Under the pieces are notes generated by a model that worked only from the letters and a program-made list of their open reading frames with translations, made no database searches and was not told the origin of the DNA. This document shows positions 48,301-56,319 of a stretch of 64,000 nt of DNA, piece after piece; position 1 is the stretch's first letter; each line of letters starts with the position of its first letter. This stretch comes from Dyadobacter sp. Leaf189. Lineage in GTDB: Bacteria; Bacteroidota; Bacteroidia; Cytophagales; Spirosomataceae. The DNA is taken from assembly GCF_001424405.1 (NCBI RefSeq), contig NZ_LMPS01000001.1, forward strand, positions 1,919,999 to 1,983,998, read 5' to 3'. The position numbers and the translations under genes were made by a program.

Positions 48301-48463
48301 TCGCGCGCGCGCGCATCAGCCCGGGCGACTGGCGCATCAGGTTCAGCAGGCTGTCTGTTTCCCTCGAAGTTTCTTCTGTGGTACCGCAGGAAACATCCTT
48401 AGTTTGCGCCGTAACCACAATGCTGCTTACCAGGAAAAATGTTGTTAGTAGAATTTTTCGCAT
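45359..48463 (-). CDS. Secreted reprolysin-like zinc metalloprotease with FN3 domain and T9SS sorting tail
   Basis: ATG 48463 (MRKILLTTFFLVSSIVVTA) is chosen because it begins a signal peptide; the open frame to 48745 lacks one. The zinc site is HELGHNFSSPHTH (H-E-x-x-H-x-x-G-x-x-H), followed by a Cys-rich segment with a downstream SSIMSYC Met-turn. Fibronectin-III-like repeats and a repeat-rich middle follow. The C-terminus has YPNPTQNTVHITLL and RYFIRIDNGKETISRPVELRR in two pieces, a type IX secretion sorting domain. It is secreted to the surface or medium. Confidence 0.9.
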   Translation of the reverse strand: MRKILLTTFFLVSSIVVTAQTKDVSCGTTEETSRETDSLLNLMRQSPGLMRARANANMNICRLAVEIDSDTYAEFAGDTAAIRRDVLKMVSWCSKIYEAEINTRLVVSVIRIWKPDEPDPFRGINDSGVWLTRINQMPLAVGFDKHIYLYTKPNNGFGGIAYLSGVESVSPLYSPQVLAHELGHNFSSPHTHSCNWPGGPIDYCSAPEYGCYDKSLEMLQVSSIMSYCNSRENTFHPLSREIMMLHAAGHFTSIGSAPEQVSLQPAYNAGQQDFFTFDPILSATSYQLSISQNPDFSGETITELPFNGFETSQLVAGTGYYFRIKAVNALGASDWSATSILSITPKNIGTPVITAPLGSDMRTETGSSVQLIFNAAAGASGYEIQISHALDLGFNNAIVNQTIPTTDFSFTIPYRMPMRWRVRAVNGSEKGSWSDHSFILPNVSPYNGFILPAGWNGQQTLTSFPYFYSMLDPISHVRVTIDDNSDFSSPISVKEQEPTGFFKDLPANQTLYLKVEEWNDNRIMYPEIPLTSYVMTLTTGSTKLPDKITFLTATDAKLFGALSQNMAVSNKYVWFEIPGTGYIRMHPINLDYQIFNRNTTDGLIGSGMLPRSVHSDKNQMVQFMSRGTYNAVRWSRPVNEDLTGESTVVQFYENVQDFDPDGKVAWSSQQIFWEKNGYVMQHRYFAPNEYIIQVKVSGTKVWTLISDLNDGSNRIVVTDLENPSYYETISHNTQPGIQNFIYQLELATNGTIWLRQLDSNTGISSVASYNGSSWTVYDRNNSPINSPYTLALAPNGIPYVLETGSQSSIYRFKDGAWENMEVEMPYENLSGAMYVDKYESCWLTSIFGVVRIATSGLLPVTLVSFEADKEEHAVKLKWQVEDEVDMLEYVVEHSTDGKKFEPAGRMEAAKKPYYELRHLYPAAGKNYYRLKSVETDQDFALSKIVTVTFPDAADPYLYPNPTQNTVHITLLPEQTGTPGRISVITMEGKKLVDKEVQLLKTSETVDLSSLPGGRYFIRIDNGKETISRPVELRR

Positions 48464-48491
48464 AGGGATTTGGAAGTTTCCCATATGACCC

Positions 48492-48530
48492 TGAAAAGAA
48501 ATCGCCCGCTGCCTGAGCGGCGCGGGCGAT
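48492..48530 (-). terminator. Candidate terminator after the HAD hydrolase gene
   Basis: Perfect 9-bp stem ATCGCCCGC/GCGGGCGAT (48501-48509 with 48522-48530), followed in the leftward sense by a T-rich TTTCTTTTC. It fits the end of the HAD gene at 48553. Confidence 0.55.
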
Positions 48531-48552
48531 CTGAAATTTAGAATGCGCTGGT

Positions 48553-49242
48553 TTACAAATGGTCCAATATTTCTCCCAATCTTTCCAGCTGCATGAAATT
48601 GGCGTGTTCCAATGTGTGTTCGTAGTGCTCGTGGTGCCAGGTTACGTGAAAAGGAATGTGCGCCGCAAAGCCTCCGAGTTCGAGTACGGGCAGTACGTCC
48701 GATTTGATTGAATTTCCCAGCATCAGAAAGTTTTCGGGGCGGCAATCCAGGTGCCTGATCAGCTTGCTGTAATCCTGTACCCGCTTGTCGCTCATGATTT
48801 CAATGTGGTGAAAATATTCCAGCAGACCCGATTTCTGTAATTTTCGCTCCTGGTCGAGCAGGTCGCCTTTTGTTGCTACGATGAGCCTGTACCTTCCCTT
48901 GAGGGTTTCCAGTACATGCTGCACATCTTCCAGCAGCTCCACGGGTTTGTTGAGCATTTCCTGGCCGAGCGCGATAATGTCCCGGATGATCTCCATACTC
49001 GCCGTGCCTCCTGAAACATTGTACGCCGTTTCGATCATGCAAAGCATAAAACATTTGATTCCGTAACCATAAAGCGGCAGGTTTTTGACCTGCATTTTAT
49101 AGAGTTCCTGTGAAATGGAATGCTGCGGAAGAAAGTCTTCCAGCATCGTGCAGAATTGCTGCTCTGTTTCCTGAAAAAACGGCTCATTAACCCACAAAGT
49201 ATCGTCAGCGTCGAATGCAATGACCTTGATATGATTCTTCAT
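48553..49242 (-). CDS. HAD-superfamily hydrolase
   Basis: ATG 49242 (MKNHIKVIAFDADDTLW) is preferred to a start at 49281. HAD motifs are I DADDT, II ATKGD, III at KRVQDYSK and IV in GNSIKSDVLPVLELGG. It is a small-molecule phosphatase-type enzyme with a helical cap; substrate unknown. It is divergent from the Crp-like regulator. Confidence 0.88.
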   Translation of the reverse strand: MKNHIKVIAFDADDTLWVNEPFFQETEQQFCTMLEDFLPQHSISQELYKMQVKNLPLYGYGIKCFMLCMIETAYNVSGGTASMEIIRDIIALGQEMLNKPVELLEDVQHVLETLKGRYRLIVATKGDLLDQERKLQKSGLLEYFHHIEIMSDKRVQDYSKLIRHLDCRPENFLMLGNSIKSDVLPVLELGGFAAHIPFHVTWHHEHYEHTLEHANFMQLERLGEILDHL

Positions 49243-49322
49243 TGTAATGTTTAAATTTAAGCCGCAAAAATCAGCCGCCATCCCGGCAGGGAAAAGGACA
49301 TTTGTCCCAATTGACTTAAAAA

Positions 49323-49886
49323 ATGCTGCGTACCAATCTCTCGTTTTTATCGTACATCGAATCCCTTTTCGATAACCCGCAGAACAGGCAACATATCGCT
49401 TTGGAGGTATTCCCCAGAAAGGCGGCGATACTCAGCAAGGGAAGTGTTACGAAGAAGGTGTTTTTCGTAAAAAGCGGCGTTACCAAGTGCTTTTTAAGCG
49501 AGGAAAACGGGAAAGATTACATTGTCGAATTTTTGGGTGAAGGCGAGATCGTCGGGGAGATCGAGGCGATCAAGGATTCGGTTTGCCTGTGCAACATCGA
49601 AGCGATCACGGAGGTACATGCCTATGCATTGACTGTGAGCTACTTTAATGCGCTTTTGGAACAAAATCAAAAATTCAACAGGCTATTACTGGAAGAAATG
49701 GCCGAGCGGATCATCAACACGAGCAGCCGGTCGTCGGCGCAGCAGCTTTACACCATGGAGCAAGGCTTGAAAAAGCTGCTTGAATTTCAATCCGGGCAAA
49801 AAACAGCGCTCTCCAAAGAAGATATGGCGAGTTACCTCGGTATTACGGTCCGGAGCCTCAACCGCGCATTGAAGTCGCTGCAGTAA
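49323..49886 (+). CDS. Crp/Fnr-family transcriptional regulator
   Basis: The 187-residue protein has a cyclic-nucleotide-binding-fold N-domain (KGSVTKKVFFVKSGVTKCFL, FLGEGEIVGEIEAI) and a C-terminal winged helix (KEDMASYLGITVRSLNRALKSL). The pocket lacks the usual cAMP-binding residues, so ligand is unclear. It stands 80 nt from the divergent HAD gene. Confidence 0.85.
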   Translation: MLRTNLSFLSYIESLFDNPQNRQHIALEVFPRKAAILSKGSVTKKVFFVKSGVTKCFLSEENGKDYIVEFLGEGEIVGEIEAIKDSVCLCNIEAITEVHAYALTVSYFNALLEQNQKFNRLLLEEMAERIINTSSRSSAQQLYTMEQGLKKLLEFQSGQKTALSKEDMASYLGITVRSLNRALKSLQ

Positions 49887-49945
49887 CTTCTGCGCATTTT
49901 TATATTATCTTTCAAAATTCCTTTGCCCGATCCCTAAACCTGAAT

Positions 49946-51649
49946 ATGTCCCGCAAGTTCCTTTACCTTATAATGGTTATCGTGCTTTTTACGCGATGTA
50001 CCCGCACGCAGAAATCCGGCGCCAGCCAGCAGACAGCGGTTTCGCAAACCTCCGGCCAGGCCCTTTTTACTTCCAACTGCGCGTCCTGTCACGCGCTCGA
50101 AACCGAGGAAATCGGTCCGCGGCTCGGCGGCATTACAAGTCTGTTGCCGGCCGATCAGCTGACGGCGTTTATCAAAAATCCTGCCGCATTCATTGAAAAA
50201 GGCGACAAGCGCGCAATCGCCCTGTCGGCGCGCTACAAGATGGTCATGCCGCCATTTGATTTTTTGAAAGATGACGAGATCAAATCGATACTGACCTACC
50301 TGGACCAGGAAAGCAAGTCACGCGACCTGAAACCGCTGGTAGTAGATACCGATGAAATAGCTCCCAAACCGGAGCGACTGGCTGCGCCGATTACGAAATC
50401 AAGCCTGAAAGTAGAGCTGGAAGATTTTGTCACCATGCCGTTTTCAAGTGAAAAAATGCCGCGTACCCGCATTGCGACGATGCGTACTTCGCCTGCGGGA
50501 GACGGAAGTTTGTATGTGAGTGACCAGCGCGGATTCATTTACCGGATCGCCGGTGGTCAGGTAAGCGAATTCATGAACATCCGTCCGCTGGTTGACAACT
50601 TCATCAATGAGCCCGGGTTGGGTACTGGTCTGGGCAGCTTTGCATTTCATCCCGACTATCTTAAAAACGGCCTCATTTACATCACCCACACCGAAGCATT
50701 TAAAGGTAAAGTTGCCGACAATGCATACAACGATACTATCAAAGTAACGATGCAATGGGTAATTTCGGAATGGAAGGTGGACAACGTGAAAAGCTCCGTT
50801 TTCAATGGAAAAAGGAGGGAACTTTTGCGGATCAATGTGCCGGGGGCTGTTCACGGCGTACAGGATATCGGCTTTGTTCCGGGCGTTGCAAAAAGCAACC
50901 CGGAGTACGGACTTTTATATATAGGTATCGGCGACGGTTCGTCCACGATCAGCGGTTACCCGCAGCTTTGTCACACGTTGAAATCGCCGCTCGGCACGAT
51001 TCTCCGCATTGATCCGCTTGGGAACAATAGCAAAAACGGCAGCTACGGAATTCCGAAGGATAACCCGTTTGTACGAGAAAAAGGGGAAGGTATTTACACT
51101 GAAATATACGCTTACGGATTCCGGAACCCGCACAGAATGGCTTGGTACGATGGAAAACTGTTTAGTGCGGAGGTGAGCGAGTCTAATTTTGAGGAGATCA
51201 ATGTGGTGGTACCCGGCGGGGATTACGGCTGGAATGTCCGCGAAGGTAATTTCGGGATTTCGTTTAAAGATCTGAAAAAAGTATATAAAGTAACGGAGCC
51301 CGATACGCTGAAATACATTCGTCCATTTGCGTTGTACGATCACTATGATGGCAGCGCGATCAGCGGCGGTTATGTATATGAAGGCAAGCTGAATGCCTTG
51401 AAAGGCAAGTACATATTCGGTGATATTGTGAGTGGGAAACTGTTTTTTGTAAATGTGGATAAAAACCTGAGTGATCCTTCCGTGCACGAACTTTCTGTGA
51501 CTTACAATGGAAAAGAAACCAGCCTGACTGAACTGACAGGCGCCAAACGTGTGGATGTAAGGATTGAATACGACCGTCAGACTGGTGACATGTATATCAT
51601 GACCAAGCCCGACGGGAAGATCAGGCGGGTGGTGAATGCAACTTTATAA
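49946..51649 (+). CDS. Lipoprotein with cytochrome c and PQQ-type glucose/sorbosone dehydrogenase domains
   Basis: A lipoprotein signal (VIVLFTRCTR) precedes a cytochrome c domain with haem motif CASCH and axial Met in VMPPF, then a six-bladed sugar-dehydrogenase propeller (LGSFAFHPDYLKNGLIYITHTE, YGFRNPHRMAWYDG, GGDYGWNVREG). It probably oxidises aldoses in the periplasm and passes electrons to its own haem. It precedes an acid-sugar dehydratase gene, which would suit an oxidative sugar route. Confidence 0.88.
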   Translation: MSRKFLYLIMVIVLFTRCTRTQKSGASQQTAVSQTSGQALFTSNCASCHALETEEIGPRLGGITSLLPADQLTAFIKNPAAFIEKGDKRAIALSARYKMVMPPFDFLKDDEIKSILTYLDQESKSRDLKPLVVDTDEIAPKPERLAAPITKSSLKVELEDFVTMPFSSEKMPRTRIATMRTSPAGDGSLYVSDQRGFIYRIAGGQVSEFMNIRPLVDNFINEPGLGTGLGSFAFHPDYLKNGLIYITHTEAFKGKVADNAYNDTIKVTMQWVISEWKVDNVKSSVFNGKRRELLRINVPGAVHGVQDIGFVPGVAKSNPEYGLLYIGIGDGSSTISGYPQLCHTLKSPLGTILRIDPLGNNSKNGSYGIPKDNPFVREKGEGIYTEIYAYGFRNPHRMAWYDGKLFSAEVSESNFEEINVVVPGGDYGWNVREGNFGISFKDLKKVYKVTEPDTLKYIRPFALYDHYDGSAISGGYVYEGKLNALKGKYIFGDIVSGKLFFVNVDKNLSDPSVHELSVTYNGKETSLTELTGAKRVDVRIEYDRQTGDMYIMTKPDGKIRRVVNATL

Positions 51650-51704
51650 GTACGCAGCAACTGGTGGGCTGCTATACAAATGATGATTTAAAAAGAACAT
51701 TGTA

Positions 51705-52853
51705 ATGAAAATCAAAAGCTACGAATTGTTCCAGGTACCGCCGAGGTGGTTGTTTTTGAAAGTAGAAACCGACGAAGGTATCATCGGCTGGGGTGAACCC
51801 GTGATAGAAGGAAAAGCGGCAACCGTGAAAGCGGCCGTGATTGAGTTGATGGACACATTGATCGGTAAAAATCCGCTTGACATTGAAGGGCACTGGAATA
51901 CAATGTACCGCGGCGGTTTTTACCGCGGCGGGCCCATTCTGATGAGCGCCATCGCTGGAATTGATCAGGCACTGTGGGATATCAAAGGTAAATTTTACGA
52001 CGCGCCTGTGTATGAGCTCCTTGGGGGTAAATGCAGGGATAAGATCAAGGTGTATTCCTGGATTGGCGGCGACAGGCCTGCGGAAGTGGCAAGTGCCGCT
52101 CAGGCTGCCTTTGATATTGGCTTCAAAGCGATCAAAATGAATGGGACCGATGAAATGCAGTACATCGATTCATACGAAAAAATCGACCTGGTACTTCGGC
52201 GTGTGGCTTCCATTCGCGAGGCAGTTGGCTACGGACTGGATATCGGCGTTGATTTCCACGGCAGGCTGCACAAGCCTATGGCGAAGGTACTGGCCAAAGA
52301 GCTGGAACAGTTTCGCCCGATGTTTATCGAAGAGCCCGTATTGCCTGAAAACAATGAGGCGCTACGCGAAATTGCGCAGCATACCTGCATTCCGATCGCT
52401 ACCGGCGAGCGGATGTTCAGCCGCTGGGACTTCAAAAACCTCCTCATGGACGGATATGCGGATATTATCCAGCCCGACCTGTCGCACGCAGGAGGAATAA
52501 CCGAATGTAAAAAGATATTGTCCATGGCAGAAGCATTCGATGTAGCCGCTGCGCCGCACTGTCCGCTCGGGCCGATTGCACTGGCTGCCTGTTTGCAGGT
52601 AGATGCCACCTGCCATAATGCATTTATCCAGGAGCAAAGTTTGGGAATCCATTATAACCAGGGTAACGATTTGATGGATTACCTGGAAGATAAATCAGTA
52701 TTTACCTACGAAAATGGTTTTGTAAAAATACCTGCCGGACCGGGCCTGGGCATTCAGATCGATGAAGCGCAGGTACGGAAAATGGCCGAAGTGGGACACA
52801 ACTGGAAAAATCCATTGTGGACGCACGAAGACGGCAGCGCGGCTGAATGGTAA
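51705..52853 (+). CDS. dgoD: D-galactonate dehydratase-type enolase superfamily enzyme
   Basis: The 382-residue enzyme dehydrates an acid sugar such as galactonate. Metal ligands lie at DFHGR, FIEEPV and TGERMFS, and the general acid/base His in [11 protein letters not shown], all in the order expected for DgoD. The N-terminal capping domain holds [19 protein letters not shown]. The neighbouring sugar dehydrogenase suggests a joint oxidation-dehydration route; precise substrate unproven. Confidence 0.88.
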   Translation: MKIKSYELFQVPPRWLFLKVETDEGIIGWGEPVIEGKAATVKAAVIELMDTLIGKNPLDIEGHWNTMYRGGFYRGGPILMSAIAGIDQALWDIKGKFYDAPVYELLGGKCRDKIKVYSWIGGDRPAEVASAAQAAFDIGFKAIKMNGTDEMQYIDSYEKIDLVLRRVASIREAVGYGLDIGVDFHGRLHKPMAKVLAKELEQFRPMFIEEPVLPENNEALREIAQHTCIPIATGERMFSRWDFKNLLMDGYADIIQPDLSHAGGITECKKILSMAEAFDVAAAPHCPLGPIALAACLQVDATCHNAFIQEQSLGIHYNQGNDLMDYLEDKSVFTYENGFVKIPAGPGLGIQIDEAQVRKMAEVGHNWKNPLWTHEDGSAAEW

Positions 52854-52865
52854 GATTTTTTGAGG

Positions 52866-52891
52866 AAAGCGTGGTCTCAGGGTCACGCTTT
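52866..52891. terminator. Bidirectional terminator between dgoD and DUF1905 gene
   Basis: AAAGCGTG/CACGCTTT stem with a 10-nt loop and a T run on the right side (A run on the left), at the convergent end of two genes. Confidence 0.8.
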
Positions 52892-53338
52892 TTTTTCTTG
52901 TTCCAGATCAGCAATTGCCTTTTCAATGCGTTTTTTCCGGGTATCCTCCGCCTTTGCCTGCTCGATGGGAATGGTAAAACGCTTTTTGTTGCTGTTGGAA
53001 AGCGTTTCAAAAAATTGCTTTGCAGCAGCATTCGCATTCAATGCAGATTGGAAATCCTCGGGCAATGCAACTTCGCGCACTTCTGTGTCGAGCTCCAAAG
53101 TGACTTCCACAGTTTCCCCTGCATTCACACCCGACTTTTCACGAACTTCCGCGCTTACAGGCAGCATAAATACCCCGTCCATCACAGCTACTGTGCTCTG
53201 GTAGGTGTAACTATTGATCGTAACCTTTACCGGCGGCTTCTTTCCAGCACCCAACTTTTCCACAATTTCAGCAGGCACCTGCACACCGGTAGCCGTTTTC
53301 TTAGCAAGAAGCAAAGTTGTTGTAAAAGAGAGCATCAT
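52883..53338 (-). CDS. YdeI/OmdA-associated DUF1905 family protein
   Basis: The N-terminal beta-barrel (VTINSYTYQSTVAVMDGVFMLPV, SGVNAGETVEVTLELD) matches DUF1905. The C-terminal helices (FQSALNANAAAKQFFETLSN, RFTIPIEQAKAEDTRKKRIEK) match the bacteriocin-protection YdeI/OmdA segment. It is a common small cytoplasmic protein of poorly defined role. Confidence 0.85.
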   Translation of the reverse strand: MMLSFTTTLLLAKKTATGVQVPAEIVEKLGAGKKPPVKVTINSYTYQSTVAVMDGVFMLPVSAEVREKSGVNAGETVEVTLELDTEVREVALPEDFQSALNANAAAKQFFETLSNSNKKRFTIPIEQAKAEDTRKKRIEKAIADLEQEKKA

Positions 53339-53520
53339 GTATTTTTTTTGGGATCGAATTGCAGAATAAAGTTGGTAGCGTGGTGATCATACTGAGCGAT
53401 GGCTATAAAAAAGCTGCTTGCTAAACAATACCTGCCATTGAATAAGATATTCGCGATTGATCGTTGCGAGCAACTAACTTTTCTTTTGTGATGTGTGACA
53501 TTACACGTTACAAATTTGTT

Positions 53521-53799
53521 ATGATTGTATCGATACGGCATAAAGGCTTATTGCTTTACTATGAACAGGGAAATGGGTCGAAGTTGCCAGCGGCCTATCT
53601 GGGTAAGATCAACCGGATTTTTGACCAGCTTGAAGCGGTTACATCAGTCGACGATATAAAGCAAATGGGTTCAGGAATCCACAAGTTGACAGGTGATTTA
53701 TCAGATTTTTGGTCAATAAAGATTTCGCCGAATTTTCGGATTGTCTTTCGTTTTGATAATGGCAATGTGCTGGATGTCGATTATGTGGACTATCATTGA
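53521..53799 (+). CDS. higB: HigB-like toxin (RelE superfamily mRNA interferase)
   Basis: ATG 53521 (MIVSIRHKGLLLYYEQG) gives the standard 92-residue HigB; a longer frame starts at 53464. Family features are GNGSKLPAAYLGKINRI, IHKLTGDLSDFWSIKIS and NFRIVFRFDNG with VDYVDYH. It would cleave mRNA at the ribosome. It lies 20 nt before higA. Confidence 0.92.
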   Translation: MIVSIRHKGLLLYYEQGNGSKLPAAYLGKINRIFDQLEAVTSVDDIKQMGSGIHKLTGDLSDFWSIKISPNFRIVFRFDNGNVLDVDYVDYH

Positions 53800-53819
53800 G
53801 TCATTTAAAGAAATATGGT

Positions 53820-54131
53820 ATGTTGAAAAGAGGCTTGCCGCCGGTACATCCCGGTGAAATTTTAAGAGAAGAATATATAAAGGAGCGCGGATTGACCGTG
53901 ACGCAAGTGGCCAAGGGAATTGGTGTTGCGCGGGAAAACTTATCAGCTGTTGTTAATGGCAGGGCCGGTATCAGTCCTGAACTCGCAGTAAAGCTTTCGG
54001 AAGCATTTGGAAACAGCACGCAGTTCTGGGTCGACTTACAAAAGAACTACGAAGTGTGGCATGCAGAAAAAAAGGTAAACCGTTCACAGATCGAGCATTT
54101 CGCAGGAAAAGATCTGCAAATTGCGCAATAA
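53820..54131 (+). CDS. higA: HigA-like antitoxin
   Basis: ATG 53820 (MLKRGLPPVHPGEILREEYI) starts an XRE-type HTH protein: TVTQVAKGIGVARENLSAVVNG, then STQFWVDLQKNYEVWHAEKK. It neutralises HigB and represses the operon. A TTG at 53796 in frame is less likely. Confidence 0.92.
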   Translation: MLKRGLPPVHPGEILREEYIKERGLTVTQVAKGIGVARENLSAVVNGRAGISPELAVKLSEAFGNSTQFWVDLQKNYEVWHAEKKVNRSQIEHFAGKDLQIAQ

Positions 54132-54194
54132 CAGCATCTTGAAGCCGATCTTCTTGTAAATAACCCTTTCGGGCTACCAGTAATCCATTATCTA

Positions 54195-54222
54195 CAAAAA
54201 AGGCTGACATCTCTGCCAGCCT
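54195..54222 (-). terminator. Terminator after the small lipoprotein gene
   Basis: AGGCTG/CAGCCT stem with a 10-nt loop followed in the leftward sense by a T run, just beyond the stop at 54228. Confidence 0.75.
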
Positions 54223-54227
54223 GATAC

Positions 54228-54473
54228 TCAATGTTTTTCTCTCGTCGAATCTGCATTCAGATTGGACTGGTTTGCAGGATAGCCTGGTACTTCATCCTGA
54301 TTGTCTTCTCCCACACCCATTGCTTTGGTGCTTTCGGCATTGCCGCTGTCCGTTTTCATGGTGGTCGCCGAGCTGTCTGACGAGCCGCCGCTATCGTTTG
54401 TGGTTCCGCATGAATAGTTGGTAAAACCGATGGCCAGTGTCGCTAAGACGAAGCCAATTTTGAGCTTTTTCAT
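54228..54473 (-). CDS. Small Ser/Thr-rich lipoprotein
   Basis: ATG 54473 (MKKLKIGFVLATLAIGFTNY) leads to a lipobox Cys (NYSCGTTNDSGG) and a short disordered acidic tail. ATG 54527 in frame is less likely. Function unknown; a minor envelope lipoprotein. Confidence 0.7.
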   Translation of the reverse strand: MKKLKIGFVLATLAIGFTNYSCGTTNDSGGSSDSSATTMKTDSGNAESTKAMGVGEDNQDEVPGYPANQSNLNADSTREKH

Positions 54474-54577
54474 GATCGTTTGGTTGATGAATAAGCCAGC
54501 CTTGTAAAAAAATGATACCACTTTCACCTTATTCCACCCCTAGCACGGATTTTGTCTTGCGTATTACTAAAATGTAA

Positions 54578-54784
54578 ATGGTACTTCACATGAAACAATG
54601 CGAATTCAAAACGAAAGATGATGAGTCAGTTACCGTGCGGTTCTCCCTGGAAGATGTGACGGACGTTGTTCCGGATTCAGATATGCGGTACACACTGGTA
54701 GTCCTTAAAAACGGCGACAAGCATTTTATTTGCGGTACTAAATTGGAAATCCTTGATCAGCTCGGATTGAACAATGTGAATTAA
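54578..54784 (+). CDS. 68-residue hypothetical protein
   Basis: A small strand-rich cytoplasmic protein (CEFKTKDDESVTVRFSLEDV, YTLVVLKNGDKHFICGTK), oriented against the CE15-like esterase. No family is recognised. Confidence 0.6.
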   Translation: MVLHMKQCEFKTKDDESVTVRFSLEDVTDVVPDSDMRYTLVVLKNGDKHFICGTKLEILDQLGLNNVN

Positions 54785-54797
54785 AATTCACTGGCAT

Positions 54798-56093
54798 TTA
54801 CAGCAAAAATCGCTGCATATAACTGATCATCAGCTTCCAGTCACCCGGCAAGACGGTGTGGCCGCCGTCGTGCATATAGTAACCAAGATCATTCATTAAC
54901 AGGGAAGTATCTCCTGCTGCGGGCATAGTTGTCGCGGTAGCAGGAGCTGTCTTGTTGAACAATTTGTAAACCGGCGCAGCTGCCTGGGCGGACAGGAATT
55001 CACCTTTCGGGTCGGACCAGTAATCCGTGCTGCCTGTTTGTAAAAGCAGTGGACGTGGCGCCATCAATGCCACCAGCGCGTGCGCATCGAAGGGCATTGT
55101 GTTCACCTTATCCGCATAGAAGTGGTAGTTGGGGGCAAACTGGTACAGGTAGCGCGAAGGATCTGTGATGTGGCCGATCGTTTCACCATAATTGCGCCGC
55201 GCCAATGCCGCTCCGCCTTCTCCCGAAATGCTGGCAATGACCATCTTGAAGCGCGGATCGTGAATACCGGCCCAAAGTACCGTTTTGCCCAGCCGTGAAG
55301 CGCCCTGCAATGCAACCCGCTTACTGTCGATTTGTTTGTCGGATTCAAAATAATCCATAGCCCGGCTGAGTCCCCACGACCACGCTGCTATAGCGCCCCA
55401 TTCGTCAGGAGCTGTTTCGATTTGCCCTGGTTTGAGATACATCTTCCGGATACCGTAGTTGATACCGTCTTTAAAGTCAGGCTCGATGTCGCCGTAGTAA
55501 ACAGTAGCGAAGCCGATTCCCGCATCCATAAATTGTGCAATATCCATTTTACCAAAAACACTGGGCTTATCAGCCTTCACCCGTTTGCCTTCCTTGTTCC
55601 AGATCGTGCCGACCAGCAGACCCGGATCGTCGATAATCTGGTTGTATGCAGCGAAAGAAATGTTCAGCAGCATTGGAACAGGCTTTTTGGCAGCGGAAGG
55701 CAGGTAAATGAGCAGGTTCATCTTATGGTCCGAAGTATCTTTGGTAAAGTAAACCGTTACCTGCTTGCGGATCGCCTTTCCGTTGAAAGCGGGCGTACCT
55801 TTATCAAAGACGTGAAATTTCAGGGCAGCGGGTTTCTCCGGCATTTTGCCAAACTGTATTTCTTCAACTAGCTTCAACAGTTCCGGCCGCCGTTTTTGCG
55901 TCCAGATTTTCGCATTCGTAACAGCTTGTCCGTTGGCGCATTTCAGCAGATCGGGGAGGGTGTATGTGCCTGTTGAGTCTTCACTGTAATTAACGGGAAT
56001 TCCCGCGACCAGCGTGGGGCGGTTGGCTGCCTGTTGTGCGTGCGACACCGTGCCGGCGATACTGAGGAGAATCAGCAGTAATAGATGTTTCAT
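54798..56093 (-). CDS. Secreted CE15-like glucuronoyl esterase
   Basis: ATG 56093 starts a signal peptide (MKHLLLLILLSIAGTVSHA). The alpha/beta-hydrolase core has the CE15 nucleophile motif GASRLGKT, the acid region ISGEGGAALARR, and the catalytic His in HDGGHTVLPGDW. CE15 enzymes cleave ester bonds between glucuronic acid and lignin or other groups. It belongs to the host glycan-degrading set, though it is not in the PUL operon. Confidence 0.88.
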   Translation of the reverse strand: MKHLLLLILLSIAGTVSHAQQAANRPTLVAGIPVNYSEDSTGTYTLPDLLKCANGQAVTNAKIWTQKRRPELLKLVEEIQFGKMPEKPAALKFHVFDKGTPAFNGKAIRKQVTVYFTKDTSDHKMNLLIYLPSAAKKPVPMLLNISFAAYNQIIDDPGLLVGTIWNKEGKRVKADKPSVFGKMDIAQFMDAGIGFATVYYGDIEPDFKDGINYGIRKMYLKPGQIETAPDEWGAIAAWSWGLSRAMDYFESDKQIDSKRVALQGASRLGKTVLWAGIHDPRFKMVIASISGEGGAALARRNYGETIGHITDPSRYLYQFAPNYHFYADKVNTMPFDAHALVALMAPRPLLLQTGSTDYWSDPKGEFLSAQAAAPVYKLFNKTAPATATTMPAAGDTSLLMNDLGYYMHDGGHTVLPGDWKLMISYMQRFLL

Positions 56094-56319
56094 GTTCAGG
56101 AACAAATGGATTCATCCAGGAAAGGCAGCAATGGAAGACACATACTACCAGCACAGTCGCTCATTTTTGTTTTATGAAAAATAGGCGTAATTCATGCTGT
56201 CTTCCATCATTATCAGGAATTGAATTTTCACGTTTATTGTTAAACGGTTACCCAAATAGCGCAATAAGGCACAAACTCACCTTCCAGGCCGCAAATGCCA
56301 GCTGCGATAGCCACAAAAA